DNA of 41,553 nt, taken from NCBI GenBank assembly GCA_963169595.1, contig CAUJFM010000145.1:1-41553 (forward strand), written 5' to 3'. Source of the DNA: Bacteroidota bacterium. GTDB taxonomy: Bacteria > Bacteroidota > Bacteroidia > Flavobacteriales_F > PHOS-HE28. Positions within the stretch are counted from its first letter, which is position 1, and each line of letters opens with the position of its first letter. Of the stretch, positions 16,463 to 23,316 are shown piece after piece. Below the pieces are notes generated by a model, which did not search any database, was not told the DNA's origin, and saw only the letters and a program-made list of their open reading frames with translations. The position numbers and the translations under genes were made by a program.

Positions 16463-16904
16463 CCAGCAGTGCGGATAGAGCTTCGGTGAGCATGGCATGC
16501 ACGGCATCGAATCCTTCGTCGCCACCGAAGTAGGGGTCGGGCACCTCGCGCAGCGGGTGATGCGGGGCATGCTCCATCACCAGCCGTGCTTTCGATGCCA
16601 GGTCTGCGTTGGGGGCGAGCGCGTGCATGTTGCGCAGGTTGCTGGCGTCCATCGCCAGGATCACATCGAAGTGGGTGTAGTCCGCCGCCACGAACTGCCG
16701 TGCGCGCAGGTCGCCGATATCCATTCCCTTGCGGCGCATGGCGGCCTGTGCACGCGGGTCCGGTGCCTCGCCCACGTGGTAGTCGCTGGTACCGGCGGAA
16801 TCGGTGATGAGGGTGAGGCCGCGTTCCCGGGCAAGGTGGCGCAGGATGCCTTCGGCCATGGGTGATCGGCAGATGTTGCCGAGGCAGACGGTGAGGATCT
16901 TCAT
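16440..16904 (-). CDS. Low-molecular-weight protein tyrosine phosphatase
   Basis: A 154-residue phosphatase with the N-terminal CX5R loop CLGNICRS at about 7-14 and the general-acid DPYF motif near 122-125. Both lie in the expected places, so it should be catalytically competent. In bacteria such enzymes act on tyrosine kinases of polysaccharide export or on small phospho-compounds; no such kinase gene is in the window. It starts 76 bases after dnaA, behind the dnaA terminator and with its own promoter-like element (GACCTTCG), so it is probably transcribed separately from dnaA but together with the methyltransferase gene. Confidence 0.93.
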   Translation of the reverse strand: MKILTVCLGNICRSPMAEGILRHLARERGLTLITDSAGTSDYHVGEAPDPRAQAAMRRKGMDIGDLRARQFVAADYTHFDVILAMDASNLRNMHALAPNADLASKARLVMEHAPHHPLREVPDPYFGGDEGFDAVHAMLTEALSALLDDLERSR

Positions 16905-16918
16905 GGTGCGTCGCGTGG

Positions 16919-16926
16919 CGAAGGTC
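16919..16926 (-). promoter_or_regulatory. Predicted -7 element of the phosphatase gene
   Basis: GACCTTCG on the minus strand, 14 bases before the ATG at 16904. It is followed by a CGCGACGCAC leader and lies just past the dnaA terminator. Confidence 0.4.
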
Positions 16927-16936
16927 GTGAAAAGGA

Positions 16937-16960
16937 AAGGCCTCCCGTTGGGGAGGCCTT
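16937..16960 (-). terminator. Intrinsic terminator of dnaA
   Basis: A perfect 10-base-pair stem (AAGGCCTCCC/GGGAGGCCTT) with a 4-base loop, starting 19 bases past the dnaA stop. On the minus strand it is followed by CCTTTTCACG. Confidence 0.85.
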
Positions 16961-16979
16961 CACCATGCGGTGTGTGGGT

Positions 16980-18410
16980 TCAGTGCACGCTCAGCTTCTT
17001 CTCGAGGTCCTCGAGGTAGCCGCGGAACTGCTTGTCCGTCTCGTGCAGGTTGTTCACGGTGCGGCAGGCGTGGAGCACGGTGGCGTGGTCCTTGCCACCG
17101 CAGTGCGCGCCGATGCTGGCCAGCGAGCTCTTCGTCATCTTCTTGGCGAAGTACATCGCGATCTGGCGGGCCTGCACCACCTCACGCTTGCGCGTCTTGC
17201 TCTTGAGCAGCTCGATCGGCAGGTTGAAGTAATCGCACACCACCTTCTGGATGTAGTCGATGCTCACCTCGCGCGCCGTGTTCTTCACGAACTTGTCGAT
17301 CATCTGCTTCGCGAGATCGAGCGTGACGGCCTTCTTGTTCAGCGAGCTCTGGGCGATGAGGCTGATCATCGCACCCTCGAGTTCACGGATGTTCGTGGTG
17401 ATGCTGTAGGCCAGGTATTCGACCACCTCCTTCGGCAGGTCGATGCCCTCGGCATACATCTTCTTCTCCAGGATGGCGATGCGTGTCTCCAGGCCCGGGG
17501 TCTGCAGGTCCGCGCTCAGGCCCCACTTGAAGCGGGAGAGGAGGCGCTGCTCCATGCCGGCCATCTCCACAGGTGCCTTGTCGCTGGTGATCACCAGCTG
17601 CTTGCCGTTCTGGTGCAGGTGGTTGAAGACATGGAAGAACACGTCCTGCGTCTTCTCCTTGCCGGCGAGGAACTGCACATCATCGATGATGAGCACGTCC
17701 ATCATCTGGTAGAACTGCGTGAAGTCGCCGACGGTGTTGTTCTTCACTGCCTCGATGAACTGCTGTGTGAACTTCTCGGCAGGTACGTAGAGGATGGTCT
17801 TGTCCGGGTGGTTGCGCTTGATCTCGATGCCGATGGCATGCGCGAGGTGCGTCTTGCCGAGGCCAACTCCACCATAGATCAGCAGCGGATTGAAGGCGGT
17901 GCCGCCGGGCTTCTGGGCCACGGCATAGCCGGCACTGCGGGCCAATCGGTTGCAGTCCCCTTCGATGAAGTTCTCGAAGGAATAGTTGGGGTTCAGGTGG
18001 CTCTCGACCTTGATCTTGCGCAGGCCGGGGATGATGAACGGGTTCTTGATGGGGCTGTTCGCCACATCGATCGGCAGTGACACCGCAGGGTTCTTGGTCT
18101 CACGCGCATTGCTCGTGGGCACCTTCACCGTGTACGGATTGGCGTTCTGGTAACCGTTCTCCATGATGATGGAGTACTCCAGCCGCCCGTCGGGTCCCAG
18201 CTCCTTGCGGATGATCTTCTTCAGCAGTCCGATGTAATGTTCTTCCAGCCATTCATAGAAGAACTGCGACGGTACCTGGATGGTGAGCACATGGTCCTGC
18301 AGCTTCAAGGCCTTGATCGGCTCGAACCAGGTCTTGAAGCTTTGCTGGCTGACGTTGTCCTTGATCACCTCGAGGCACCGCTCCCAGATCTTCTCGTGGT
18401 CCTTCTTCAT
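16980..18410 (-). CDS. dnaA: Chromosomal replication initiator protein DnaA
   Basis: A 476-residue DnaA. Domain I spans about 1-85 (IWERCLEVIKDN, FKTWFEPI) and the linker runs to about 135. The AAA+ domain III starts SFENFIEGDCNRLA, with Walker A GGVGLGKT at about 180-187 and Walker B VLIIDDVQF near 240. Domain IV carries the DNA-binding signature GGKDHATVLHACRTV near the C-terminus. It binds DnaA boxes and opens the origin. The linker is of ordinary length and no residues look lost. A 393-base non-coding region lies upstream. It is followed by a strong terminator and by phosphatase and methyltransferase genes, a familiar Bacteroidota arrangement. Confidence 0.97.
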   Translation of the reverse strand: MKKDHEKIWERCLEVIKDNVSQQSFKTWFEPIKALKLQDHVLTIQVPSQFFYEWLEEHYIGLLKKIIRKELGPDGRLEYSIIMENGYQNANPYTVKVPTSNARETKNPAVSLPIDVANSPIKNPFIIPGLRKIKVESHLNPNYSFENFIEGDCNRLARSAGYAVAQKPGGTAFNPLLIYGGVGLGKTHLAHAIGIEIKRNHPDKTILYVPAEKFTQQFIEAVKNNTVGDFTQFYQMMDVLIIDDVQFLAGKEKTQDVFFHVFNHLHQNGKQLVITSDKAPVEMAGMEQRLLSRFKWGLSADLQTPGLETRIAILEKKMYAEGIDLPKEVVEYLAYSITTNIRELEGAMISLIAQSSLNKKAVTLDLAKQMIDKFVKNTAREVSIDYIQKVVCDYFNLPIELLKSKTRKREVVQARQIAMYFAKKMTKSSLASIGAHCGGKDHATVLHACRTVNNLHETDKQFRGYLEDLEKKLSVH

Positions 18411-18503
18411 GGATGGGTCAGCGAGTTTGTGGGTTGGTGGTCGGTGGTTGGCTCCTTCTTCAGGGTGCCCTCGGAGGTGTCGAGGTGCCCTTCAGAAGGG
18501 AGG

Positions 18504-18511
18504 CAAATATG
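18504..18511 (-). promoter_or_regulatory. Predicted -7 element of dnaA
   Basis: CATATTTG on the minus strand, one mismatch to TAnnTTTG, followed by CC. It is preceded by the T-run complement of the nine-A tract about 20 bases upstream. The predicted leader is about 90 bases. Confidence 0.45.
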
Positions 18512-18787
18512 GATCGAAGAAAGTGAAAAAAAAACCGGAGGGATACTTGATGGGATGGAAAATTTTACTTGCCCGCGTTCCGTTGCGCATCCCTCTGAAG
18601 TCCTTGCCGGACGCGGCTTTTCGAAGATATGCCGTTGTTGCACAAGGTCTTGTGAGCGCCGTTCGTCACCTTCCGTCAACCTCGTTCGTGAGCACGTCAT
18701 CAACAATGTGAACGTTCGTCCACGGAACGTGACTGAAAGGTACGACAACAAGGGGGTGTTGACAACCTGGGGTGCACCGCCTTCGAT

Positions 18788-18795
18788 TACCTTGG
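18788..18795 (+). promoter_or_regulatory. Predicted -7 element of the thioesterase gene
   Basis: TACCTTGG, one mismatch to TAnnTTTG, ending 8 bases before the ATG at 18804. A TTG at 18759-18761 lies 26 bases upstream, slightly too far for the consensus. Confidence 0.45.
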
Positions 18796-18803
18796 CATGC
18801 ACG

Positions 18804-19211
18804 ATGTTCCAGCACGAGACCACGCTCCGGGTGCGCTATGGGGAGACCGACCAGATGGGCTATGTCTACTATGGCGACTATGCCGAGTACCTGGAGGTGG
18901 GCCGTGTGGAAGCCTTGCGCAGCCTGGGTTTTCCATACCGGCGACTGGAGGAGGAAGGGGTGATGCTGCCGGTGCACGACCTGGCCGTGAAGTACCATCG
19001 GCCCGCGCGCTACGATGACCTGGTCACGGTGCGGGCCACCATCAACGCCCTGCCATCCGTGCGCATCGTGTTCACTTATGAACTGCGCGACGAGCGCGGC
19101 GAGCTGCTCACCGAAGCGTCCACCACCCTGGTGTTCGTGGACCGCGCCACGATGCGTCCGGCCCGCGCGCCGCAGGCCCTGCTCGAGGCCCTTCGTCCCT
19201 ACTTCGCCTGA
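18804..19211 (+). CDS. YbgC/FadM-type acyl-CoA thioesterase
   Basis: A 135-residue hotdog-fold thioesterase of the 4-hydroxybenzoyl-CoA thioesterase type. The signature region is VRYGETDQMGYVYYGDYAEYLEVGR at about 8-32; the aspartate of ETDQMG is the catalytic residue. PVHDLAVKYHRPARYDDLVTV follows. It hydrolyses acyl-CoA thioesters; chain-length preference is unknown. The frame is open upstream to 18237, but only the part from the ATG at 18804 matches the family. Its last 13 bases overlap the 3' end of the converging yigZ gene. Confidence 0.9.
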   Translation: MFQHETTLRVRYGETDQMGYVYYGDYAEYLEVGRVEALRSLGFPYRRLEEEGVMLPVHDLAVKYHRPARYDDLVTVRATINALPSVRIVFTYELRDERGELLTEASTTLVFVDRATMRPARAPQALLEALRPYFA

Positions 19212-19810
19212 TCCTTCACGGCGGCCTCGATGCCTTGCAGCGCCCAGCGCTCCAGGGCTGTGGTGATGCGTCCGCGGGGCAGTTCCACCACCAGGTGGCA
19301 ACGATCACCATACGAGCCGTCCAGCACCAGGCCCTCCATCGCGGCCACATCACTGCGCAGCCGATCGAGCTGGGCGTAGGTGCAGTGGATGGACATCCGG
19401 GTCCGGGCCACTTCCTCGATGATCACCGCCTGCTCCAACGCGGCCTTCGCCGTATCGCCATAGGCCTGCACCAATCCGCCCTTGCCCAGCAGCGTTCCAC
19501 CGAAGTAGCGCACCACGATGACCGCCGTGTAGGTGAGGCCGCGCCCCTGGATGTGGCGCAGGATGGGCTTGCCGGCCGTGCCGGATGGTTCACCATCGTC
19601 CTGCGAACGATGCACCTGACCATCATCGCCGATCACATAGGCCCAGCACCAATGCCGCGCCGTGTGATGCTCCTTCTTCACGCTCAGCAGCCGCTGCTTG
19701 AAGCTCTCCTCATCCCGCACATGGAACGCGATGCCGATGAAGCGGCTCGCCTTCTCACGCAATTGTGCGGTGCCTTCGTGCTGGATGGTGAAGTGGTGGT
19801 CGGCGCTCAT
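19199..19810 (-). CDS. yigZ: IMPACT/YigZ family protein
   Basis: A 203-residue YigZ/IMPACT-family protein. The N-terminal UPF0029 domain shows KASRFIGIAFHV, HWCWAYVIG, DDGEPSGTAGKPIL and VVRYFGGTLLGKGGLVQAYGDTA. The C-terminal DUF1949-like part is shorter. Related proteins bind nucleic acids or ribosomes and, in eukaryotes, regulate Gcn2; the bacterial role is not settled. The ATG at 19810 gives the family start, and the longer open frame upstream is shadow sequence inside the EamA gene. It overlaps the EamA gene by ATGA and the thioesterase gene tail-to-tail by 13 bases. Confidence 0.92.
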   Translation of the reverse strand: MSADHHFTIQHEGTAQLREKASRFIGIAFHVRDEESFKQRLLSVKKEHHTARHWCWAYVIGDDGQVHRSQDDGEPSGTAGKPILRHIQGRGLTYTAVIVVRYFGGTLLGKGGLVQAYGDTAKAALEQAVIIEEVARTRMSIHCTYAQLDRLRSDVAAMEGLVLDGSYGDRCHLVVELPRGRITTALERWALQGIEAAVKDQAK

Positions 19811-20649
19811 GTGCCCGGTGAAAGGATGAGCACCAGGGCGATCAGTGCGCACGTCAGGCCCACCCATTGCACGGCGCGCAGCCGTTCCTTGAACAAGAGC
19901 ATGGAGGCCAGTGTGCCGAAGAAGATCACGCCGATGTTCATCAGGGGGAACACACTGCTCGCCGCAAGGCCACTGCGGGCCAGTGCGCCCACGATGAAGT
20001 AGAGCGAGGCGTAATTGACGAGACCGAGCACCACGCCGGCGATGATCACCCGCGTATCGCACAGCTGTTGTAGTGTGCGCTTCGCCAGCATCCAGCCAAC
20101 GCCGAGCAGTCCGGCGAGCATGAAGATCAGCGTGGGGAACACGGGTTCGGTGGCTGGCGTGAGCAGGGTGCGCTGCGTGGCGTTCAGGGTGATGTCGATG
20201 GCGGCATTGCCCAGGAAGAGCAGGAGCGGCAACAGCCACACGCCGCGCGCACCGGGGGCTCCACTGCTCCATGAGGCCATCACCACGCCCGCCAACGCCA
20301 GCGCGATGCCCATCCATTCCACCGCACTGGGACGTTCACCATGCAGCAGCACGGCGGCCAGGACCGTGAGCACCAGGCTCATCTTGCTGGACACCGAAGT
20401 GACGGCCACGCCCGCGCGTTGTGTGCTGAGGCCGGTGAGGTAGAACAGGGTGATGAAGAGCACGCCCAGCACCATCACCGGAAGGGCGAGCGGGGTGAGG
20501 TCACCCGCCTGCCACGGCGGCGACACCAGGGTCCCGCACAGCGAGGCGGTGAAGTAGTTGATGACGATGGCCGGCAGCAGCGCGATGTTCCGCTTGTCGA
20601 ACACCTTGAAGAGCAGGAAGAGCGCTGCCATGCACAGCGCGGCTGACAT
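19807..20649 (-). CDS. EamA/DMT-family transporter
   Basis: A 280-residue membrane protein with about ten hydrophobic helices in two EamA repeats. The first repeat ends near PSAVEWMGIALALAGVVMAS and the second near RAVQWVGLTCALIALVLIL, the repeated W(M/V)G motif typical of drug/metabolite transporters. Substrate unknown. The ATG at 20649 forms a TAATG junction with the ribD stop, pointing to coupled translation; an ATG at 20661 would add four residues and overlap ribD by 13 bases. It lies between ribD and yigZ in a tight three-gene unit. Riboflavin transport is a tempting guess from context but is unsupported. Confidence 0.87.
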   Translation of the reverse strand: MSAALCMAALFLLFKVFDKRNIALLPAIVINYFTASLCGTLVSPPWQAGDLTPLALPVMVLGVLFITLFYLTGLSTQRAGVAVTSVSSKMSLVLTVLAAVLLHGERPSAVEWMGIALALAGVVMASWSSGAPGARGVWLLPLLLFLGNAAIDITLNATQRTLLTPATEPVFPTLIFMLAGLLGVGWMLAKRTLQQLCDTRVIIAGVVLGLVNYASLYFIVGALARSGLAASSVFPLMNIGVIFFGTLASMLLFKERLRAVQWVGLTCALIALVLILSPGT

Positions 20650-21719
20650 TACCAGGGCCATGCGATGGAGGGATGTTGTTCGGGTGTGAAGGGACCTTCG
20701 GCCAGATGGAGCGTGATGCGGTCCGGTCCGCTGGTGACCGTGCATCGTGCAGGGTATGGTGCATCAGGTGCCGGTGTTCCCGCACCGAAGAGCACCTCGC
20801 CTTCGATGATGCGCGCCTCGTCCCACAGACCACGTGCGATGAAGTGCTGAAGCAATTGGGCGCCGCCTTCCACCAGCACCGATCGGATGTTGCGTCGATG
20901 CAGTTCACGCAGGAGGTGGTCCAGTGGGTCGTCCACGAGGCCAAGGATGTATTGCTCCACGGCCAGGGCAGGGCGTGGAGCAGCGGTGAACAGCAGGGTG
21001 GGGGCGGCCTGATCGAACACACGGGAGGCATCGGGCGTGAGCCCATCGCGGTCGATCACCACCCGCAGGGGGTGTCTGCCGGGCATGTGGCGGACAGTGA
21101 GCTGCGGATCGTCGTTCACCACAGTGCGGCTGCCCACCAGGATGGCCTGCTCCTCACTGCGCCAGCGGTGCACGAGCACATCGGTGGCGGGGGAGCTGAT
21201 GCGTTGCACCTGCCGCTCATGGCGTGGACGTTGGTCGAGGAAGCCATCGCGCGAGCGCGCCCACTTGAGCACGATGTATGGCCGCTGCTTCTCCACCGAG
21301 GTCAGGAAGCGGCGGTTCAGCCAGCGGCAGTCCTCCTCGGCTACCCCGACCAATACATCGATACCAGCGGCACGCATGCGCGCGATGCCCTGACCGGCAA
21401 CAGCTGGAAAGGGATCCTGCATGCCCACCACCACCCGCTTCACGCCGCGCGCCACCACCAGGTCAGCGCAGGGTGGGGTGCGCCCGTGATGGGCACAGGG
21501 CTCCAGGTTCACGTACAGCACCGCATCCTCGGGAACGGGTCCCGGCCAGGCGGCCAGGCAGTTCACCTCGGCATGCGGTCCGCCGTGCTGTTGGTGCCAG
21601 CCTTCCGCCAGCACGCGGCCGCCTTGCACCAGCACGGCCCCCACCTGGGGGTTCGGGGCCACGCGACCGGCCCCCAGGGTGGCCAGTTCAAGGCAGCGGT
21701 GCATCCAACGTTCGTGCAT
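20649..21719 (-). CDS. ribD: Bifunctional riboflavin biosynthesis deaminase/reductase RibD
   Basis: A 356-residue RibD. The N-terminal cytidine-deaminase-like domain has zinc ligands HAEV at about 49-52, PC at 74-75 and PPC at 82-84 (EPCAHHGRTPPCADL). The C-terminal reductase domain begins near RPYIVLKWARSRDG, with VGSRTVVNDDPQLTVR and SVLVEGGAQLLQHFI. It performs steps two and three of the GTP branch of riboflavin synthesis. The ATG at 21719 gives the usual start MHERWMHRCLELA; the 12 codons before it cross the promoter element. It is divergent from prmC, which matches the ribD/prmC neighbourhood seen in other Bacteroidota. Confidence 0.95.
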   Translation of the reverse strand: MHERWMHRCLELATLGAGRVAPNPQVGAVLVQGGRVLAEGWHQQHGGPHAEVNCLAAWPGPVPEDAVLYVNLEPCAHHGRTPPCADLVVARGVKRVVVGMQDPFPAVAGQGIARMRAAGIDVLVGVAEEDCRWLNRRFLTSVEKQRPYIVLKWARSRDGFLDQRPRHERQVQRISSPATDVLVHRWRSEEQAILVGSRTVVNDDPQLTVRHMPGRHPLRVVIDRDGLTPDASRVFDQAAPTLLFTAAPRPALAVEQYILGLVDDPLDHLLRELHRRNIRSVLVEGGAQLLQHFIARGLWDEARIIEGEVLFGAGTPAPDAPYPARCTVTSGPDRITLHLAEGPFTPEQHPSIAWPW

Positions 21720-21728
21720 GGCGGGGCG

Positions 21729-21736
21729 CAAAGTTG
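21729..21736 (-). promoter_or_regulatory. Predicted -7 element of ribD
   Basis: CAACTTTG on the minus strand, one mismatch to TAnnTTTG and followed by CGCC, ending 9 bases before the ribD ATG. Confidence 0.55.
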
Positions 21737-21777
21737 CACCACGCAGGCGCAGCACGGATCGCCCTGCGGTGCGGGAC

Positions 21778-21785
21778 TACCTTTG
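21778..21785 (+). promoter_or_regulatory. Predicted -7 element of prmC, leaderless start
   Basis: TACCTTTG, a perfect TAnnTTTG match, ending 5 bases before the GTG at 21791. The spacing predicts that the mRNA starts at or beside this GTG, and it is the main reason for choosing that start. Confidence 0.6.
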
Positions 21786-21790
21786 CGGCC

Positions 21791-22648
21791 GTGCGTACCG
21801 CCGATAATCGTGTGGGTTCCGTGCTGGAGCAGTACAAGGTCCAGCTGGCGGACCTCTATTCCCCCGGGGAGGTCATGGCCATCGCACGCACGGTGTTCGC
21901 CGACCAGCTGGGTTGGGATGCGGCCAGGGTCCAGCTGGACCAGCACCTGGCACTGAGCGAATCCGAGCTGCTCAAGGTGTACATGCCCTTGAAACGGCTG
22001 CGGACCGGCGAGCCGCTCCAGTATGTGCTGGGCACGGTGGAGTTCCACGGTATGCGGCTGCATGTCGGGCCTTCGGTCCTCATCCCGCGGCCGGAGACGG
22101 AGGAGCTGGTGGAATTGGTGCTGGCCTCCGGAAAGCAGCGGTTGCGCATCCTGGACATCGGCACCGGGAGCGGGTGCATCGCCTTGGCGCTGAAACGCGC
22201 GTTGCTCACGGCCGAGGTGTTCGGCATGGATGTTTCCGAGGCCGCGCTGGCCGTGGCGCGGAGGAATGCCGCGGAACTGGGGCTGGCGGTGAACTGGATG
22301 CTGGCGGATGTGTTGTTGGAAAGCACCCGGCTGCCACAACAGCTCGATGTGGTGGTGAGCAATCCCCCCTACGTCCCCGTGAAGGACCGTTCCACCATGA
22401 CCACGCAGGTCGTCGACCATGAGCCACACATCGCGCTCTTCGTTCCGGACGAGGACCCGTTGCGCTTCTACCGCACCATTGCCCGCAAGGCCTGGGACGC
22501 GCTGGTGCCCGGTGGTGAGCTGTGGTTCGAAGGGCATCATCACCACGCTCCGGACGCGGTGACCATGCTGGCCGATCTGGGCTACGCGTCACCTCGTGTC
22601 ATGCGCGACCTCAGCGGGGCGCAGCGCTTCATCCACGCCATCCGATGA
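21791..22648 (+). CDS. prmC: Peptide chain release factor glutamine methyltransferase PrmC (HemK)
   Basis: A 285-residue PrmC, which methylates the GGQ glutamine of release factors RF1 and RF2. The N-terminal helical domain is at about 1-85. The SAM-binding motif is ILDIGTGSGCIALAL, and the substrate-binding signature VVSNPPYVP (NPPY) is intact. The start is probably the GTG at 21791, immediately after a promoter element; no ATG fits the N-terminal domain better (the first in-frame ATG, at 21874, would remove its first helices). The frame is open further upstream, but that part is ribD antisense. It overlaps the next gene by ATGA and heads a plus-strand unit reaching at least to DUF6913. Confidence 0.95.
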   Translation: MRTADNRVGSVLEQYKVQLADLYSPGEVMAIARTVFADQLGWDAARVQLDQHLALSESELLKVYMPLKRLRTGEPLQYVLGTVEFHGMRLHVGPSVLIPRPETEELVELVLASGKQRLRILDIGTGSGCIALALKRALLTAEVFGMDVSEAALAVARRNAAELGLAVNWMLADVLLESTRLPQQLDVVVSNPPYVPVKDRSTMTTQVVDHEPHIALFVPDEDPLRFYRTIARKAWDALVPGGELWFEGHHHHAPDAVTMLADLGYASPRVMRDLSGAQRFIHAIR

Positions 22649-23316
22649 GCAGGTGGGTGATCGCCTTCGCGTTGTGCTGGGCTGCAGCGCTGCCGGTGCA
22701 TGCCGGTGGTCCCCTGGATGGTACGGGTGAGAGCGACCTGGTGATCACCAAGCGCAAGGCCGGCTTCCGGGTGCTCTTCAACTTCGACTTCCGCCGCACC
22801 TTCGTCAATGCGGAGCCCGTGCGGTTCTACGGGTTCCGTTTGGCGGCGCAGCGCAACAAGGACATCATCGCCGTGGGGGCCTACGGTCTCGGCGATCCCT
22901 ATGTGCAGCCGGGCATCACGCTGGGGCCGCATACCGATGTGGATGTCATCACCGATTTCGACTTCGCTTTGGTCTCCTATGAGCGGTTGCTGATCGACTC
23001 GAAGCGCTGGCAGGTGGGCGTGCCGCTGTCGGTCGGCCTGGGAAGCATGCGCCGTGGCTACCGCACGGACGGAGGTCCGCTGCAACCCTACTCGGTGAAC
23101 GAGCTGGTCCCTGTGGAGCTTTCCCTGCACACGGACTACAACATCCTCTACTGGCTGTTCGTCGGTGTGGGGGGAGGTTACCGCTACGTGCTGGCCGCGG
23201 AACGAAGCACCACCAACACGCTGAGCGACTGGAACTATTACTTCAAGGTCGGGCTGCGTGCCGGCGAGCTGCTCAAGCGGGCCCGAAAGGAATTCCGGAA
23301 GGACAATGGATCGTGA
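22645..23316 (+). CDS. Exported protein of unknown function, probable barrel, 223 aa
   Basis: The protein starts with a signal peptide (MSRWVIAFALCWAAALPVHAG). Alternating aromatic and polar strands follow (AGFRVLFNFDFRRTFV, RFYGFRLAAQRNKDIIAVGAYGLG, WLFVGVGGGYRYVLA, WNYYFKVGLRAGELL), which suggests a small outer-membrane barrel. I do not recognise a named family; proteins of this type are common beside prmC/ligA in Bacteroidota. It overlaps prmC by ATGA and ligA by 11 bases, so it is translated as part of the same operon. The conserved placement hints at an envelope role independent of its neighbours. Confidence 0.72.
   Translation: MSRWVIAFALCWAAALPVHAGGPLDGTGESDLVITKRKAGFRVLFNFDFRRTFVNAEPVRFYGFRLAAQRNKDIIAVGAYGLGDPYVQPGITLGPHTDVDVITDFDFALVSYERLLIDSKRWQVGVPLSVGLGSMRRGYRTDGGPLQPYSVNELVPVELSLHTDYNILYWLFVGVGGGYRYVLAAERSTTNTLSDWNYYFKVGLRAGELLKRARKEFRKDNGS

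Larger units (their letters stand above)
18411..18803. other. Gene-free region upstream of dnaA, partly AT-rich
   Basis: About 390 bases separate dnaA from the divergent thioesterase gene. It holds a dnaA promoter element (18511 to 18504), an AT-rich core at about 18518-18562 with a nine-A run and GGAAAATTTTACTTG, and a TTGACA at 18759-18764. I found no good match to the DnaA box TTATCCACA on either strand, so evidence for an origin here is weak. Short open frames crossing it have no recognisable product. Confidence 0.5.

Noticed and set aside
18759..18764. TTGACA as an E. coli-type -35 box
   Set aside because: No matching TATAAT-like -10 lies at 16-18 bases, and this phylum uses a different consensus.
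21720..21790. FMN riboswitch before ribD
   Set aside because: The gap to prmC is only 71 bases, and no conserved FMN-aptamer segments are visible there or before ribH.
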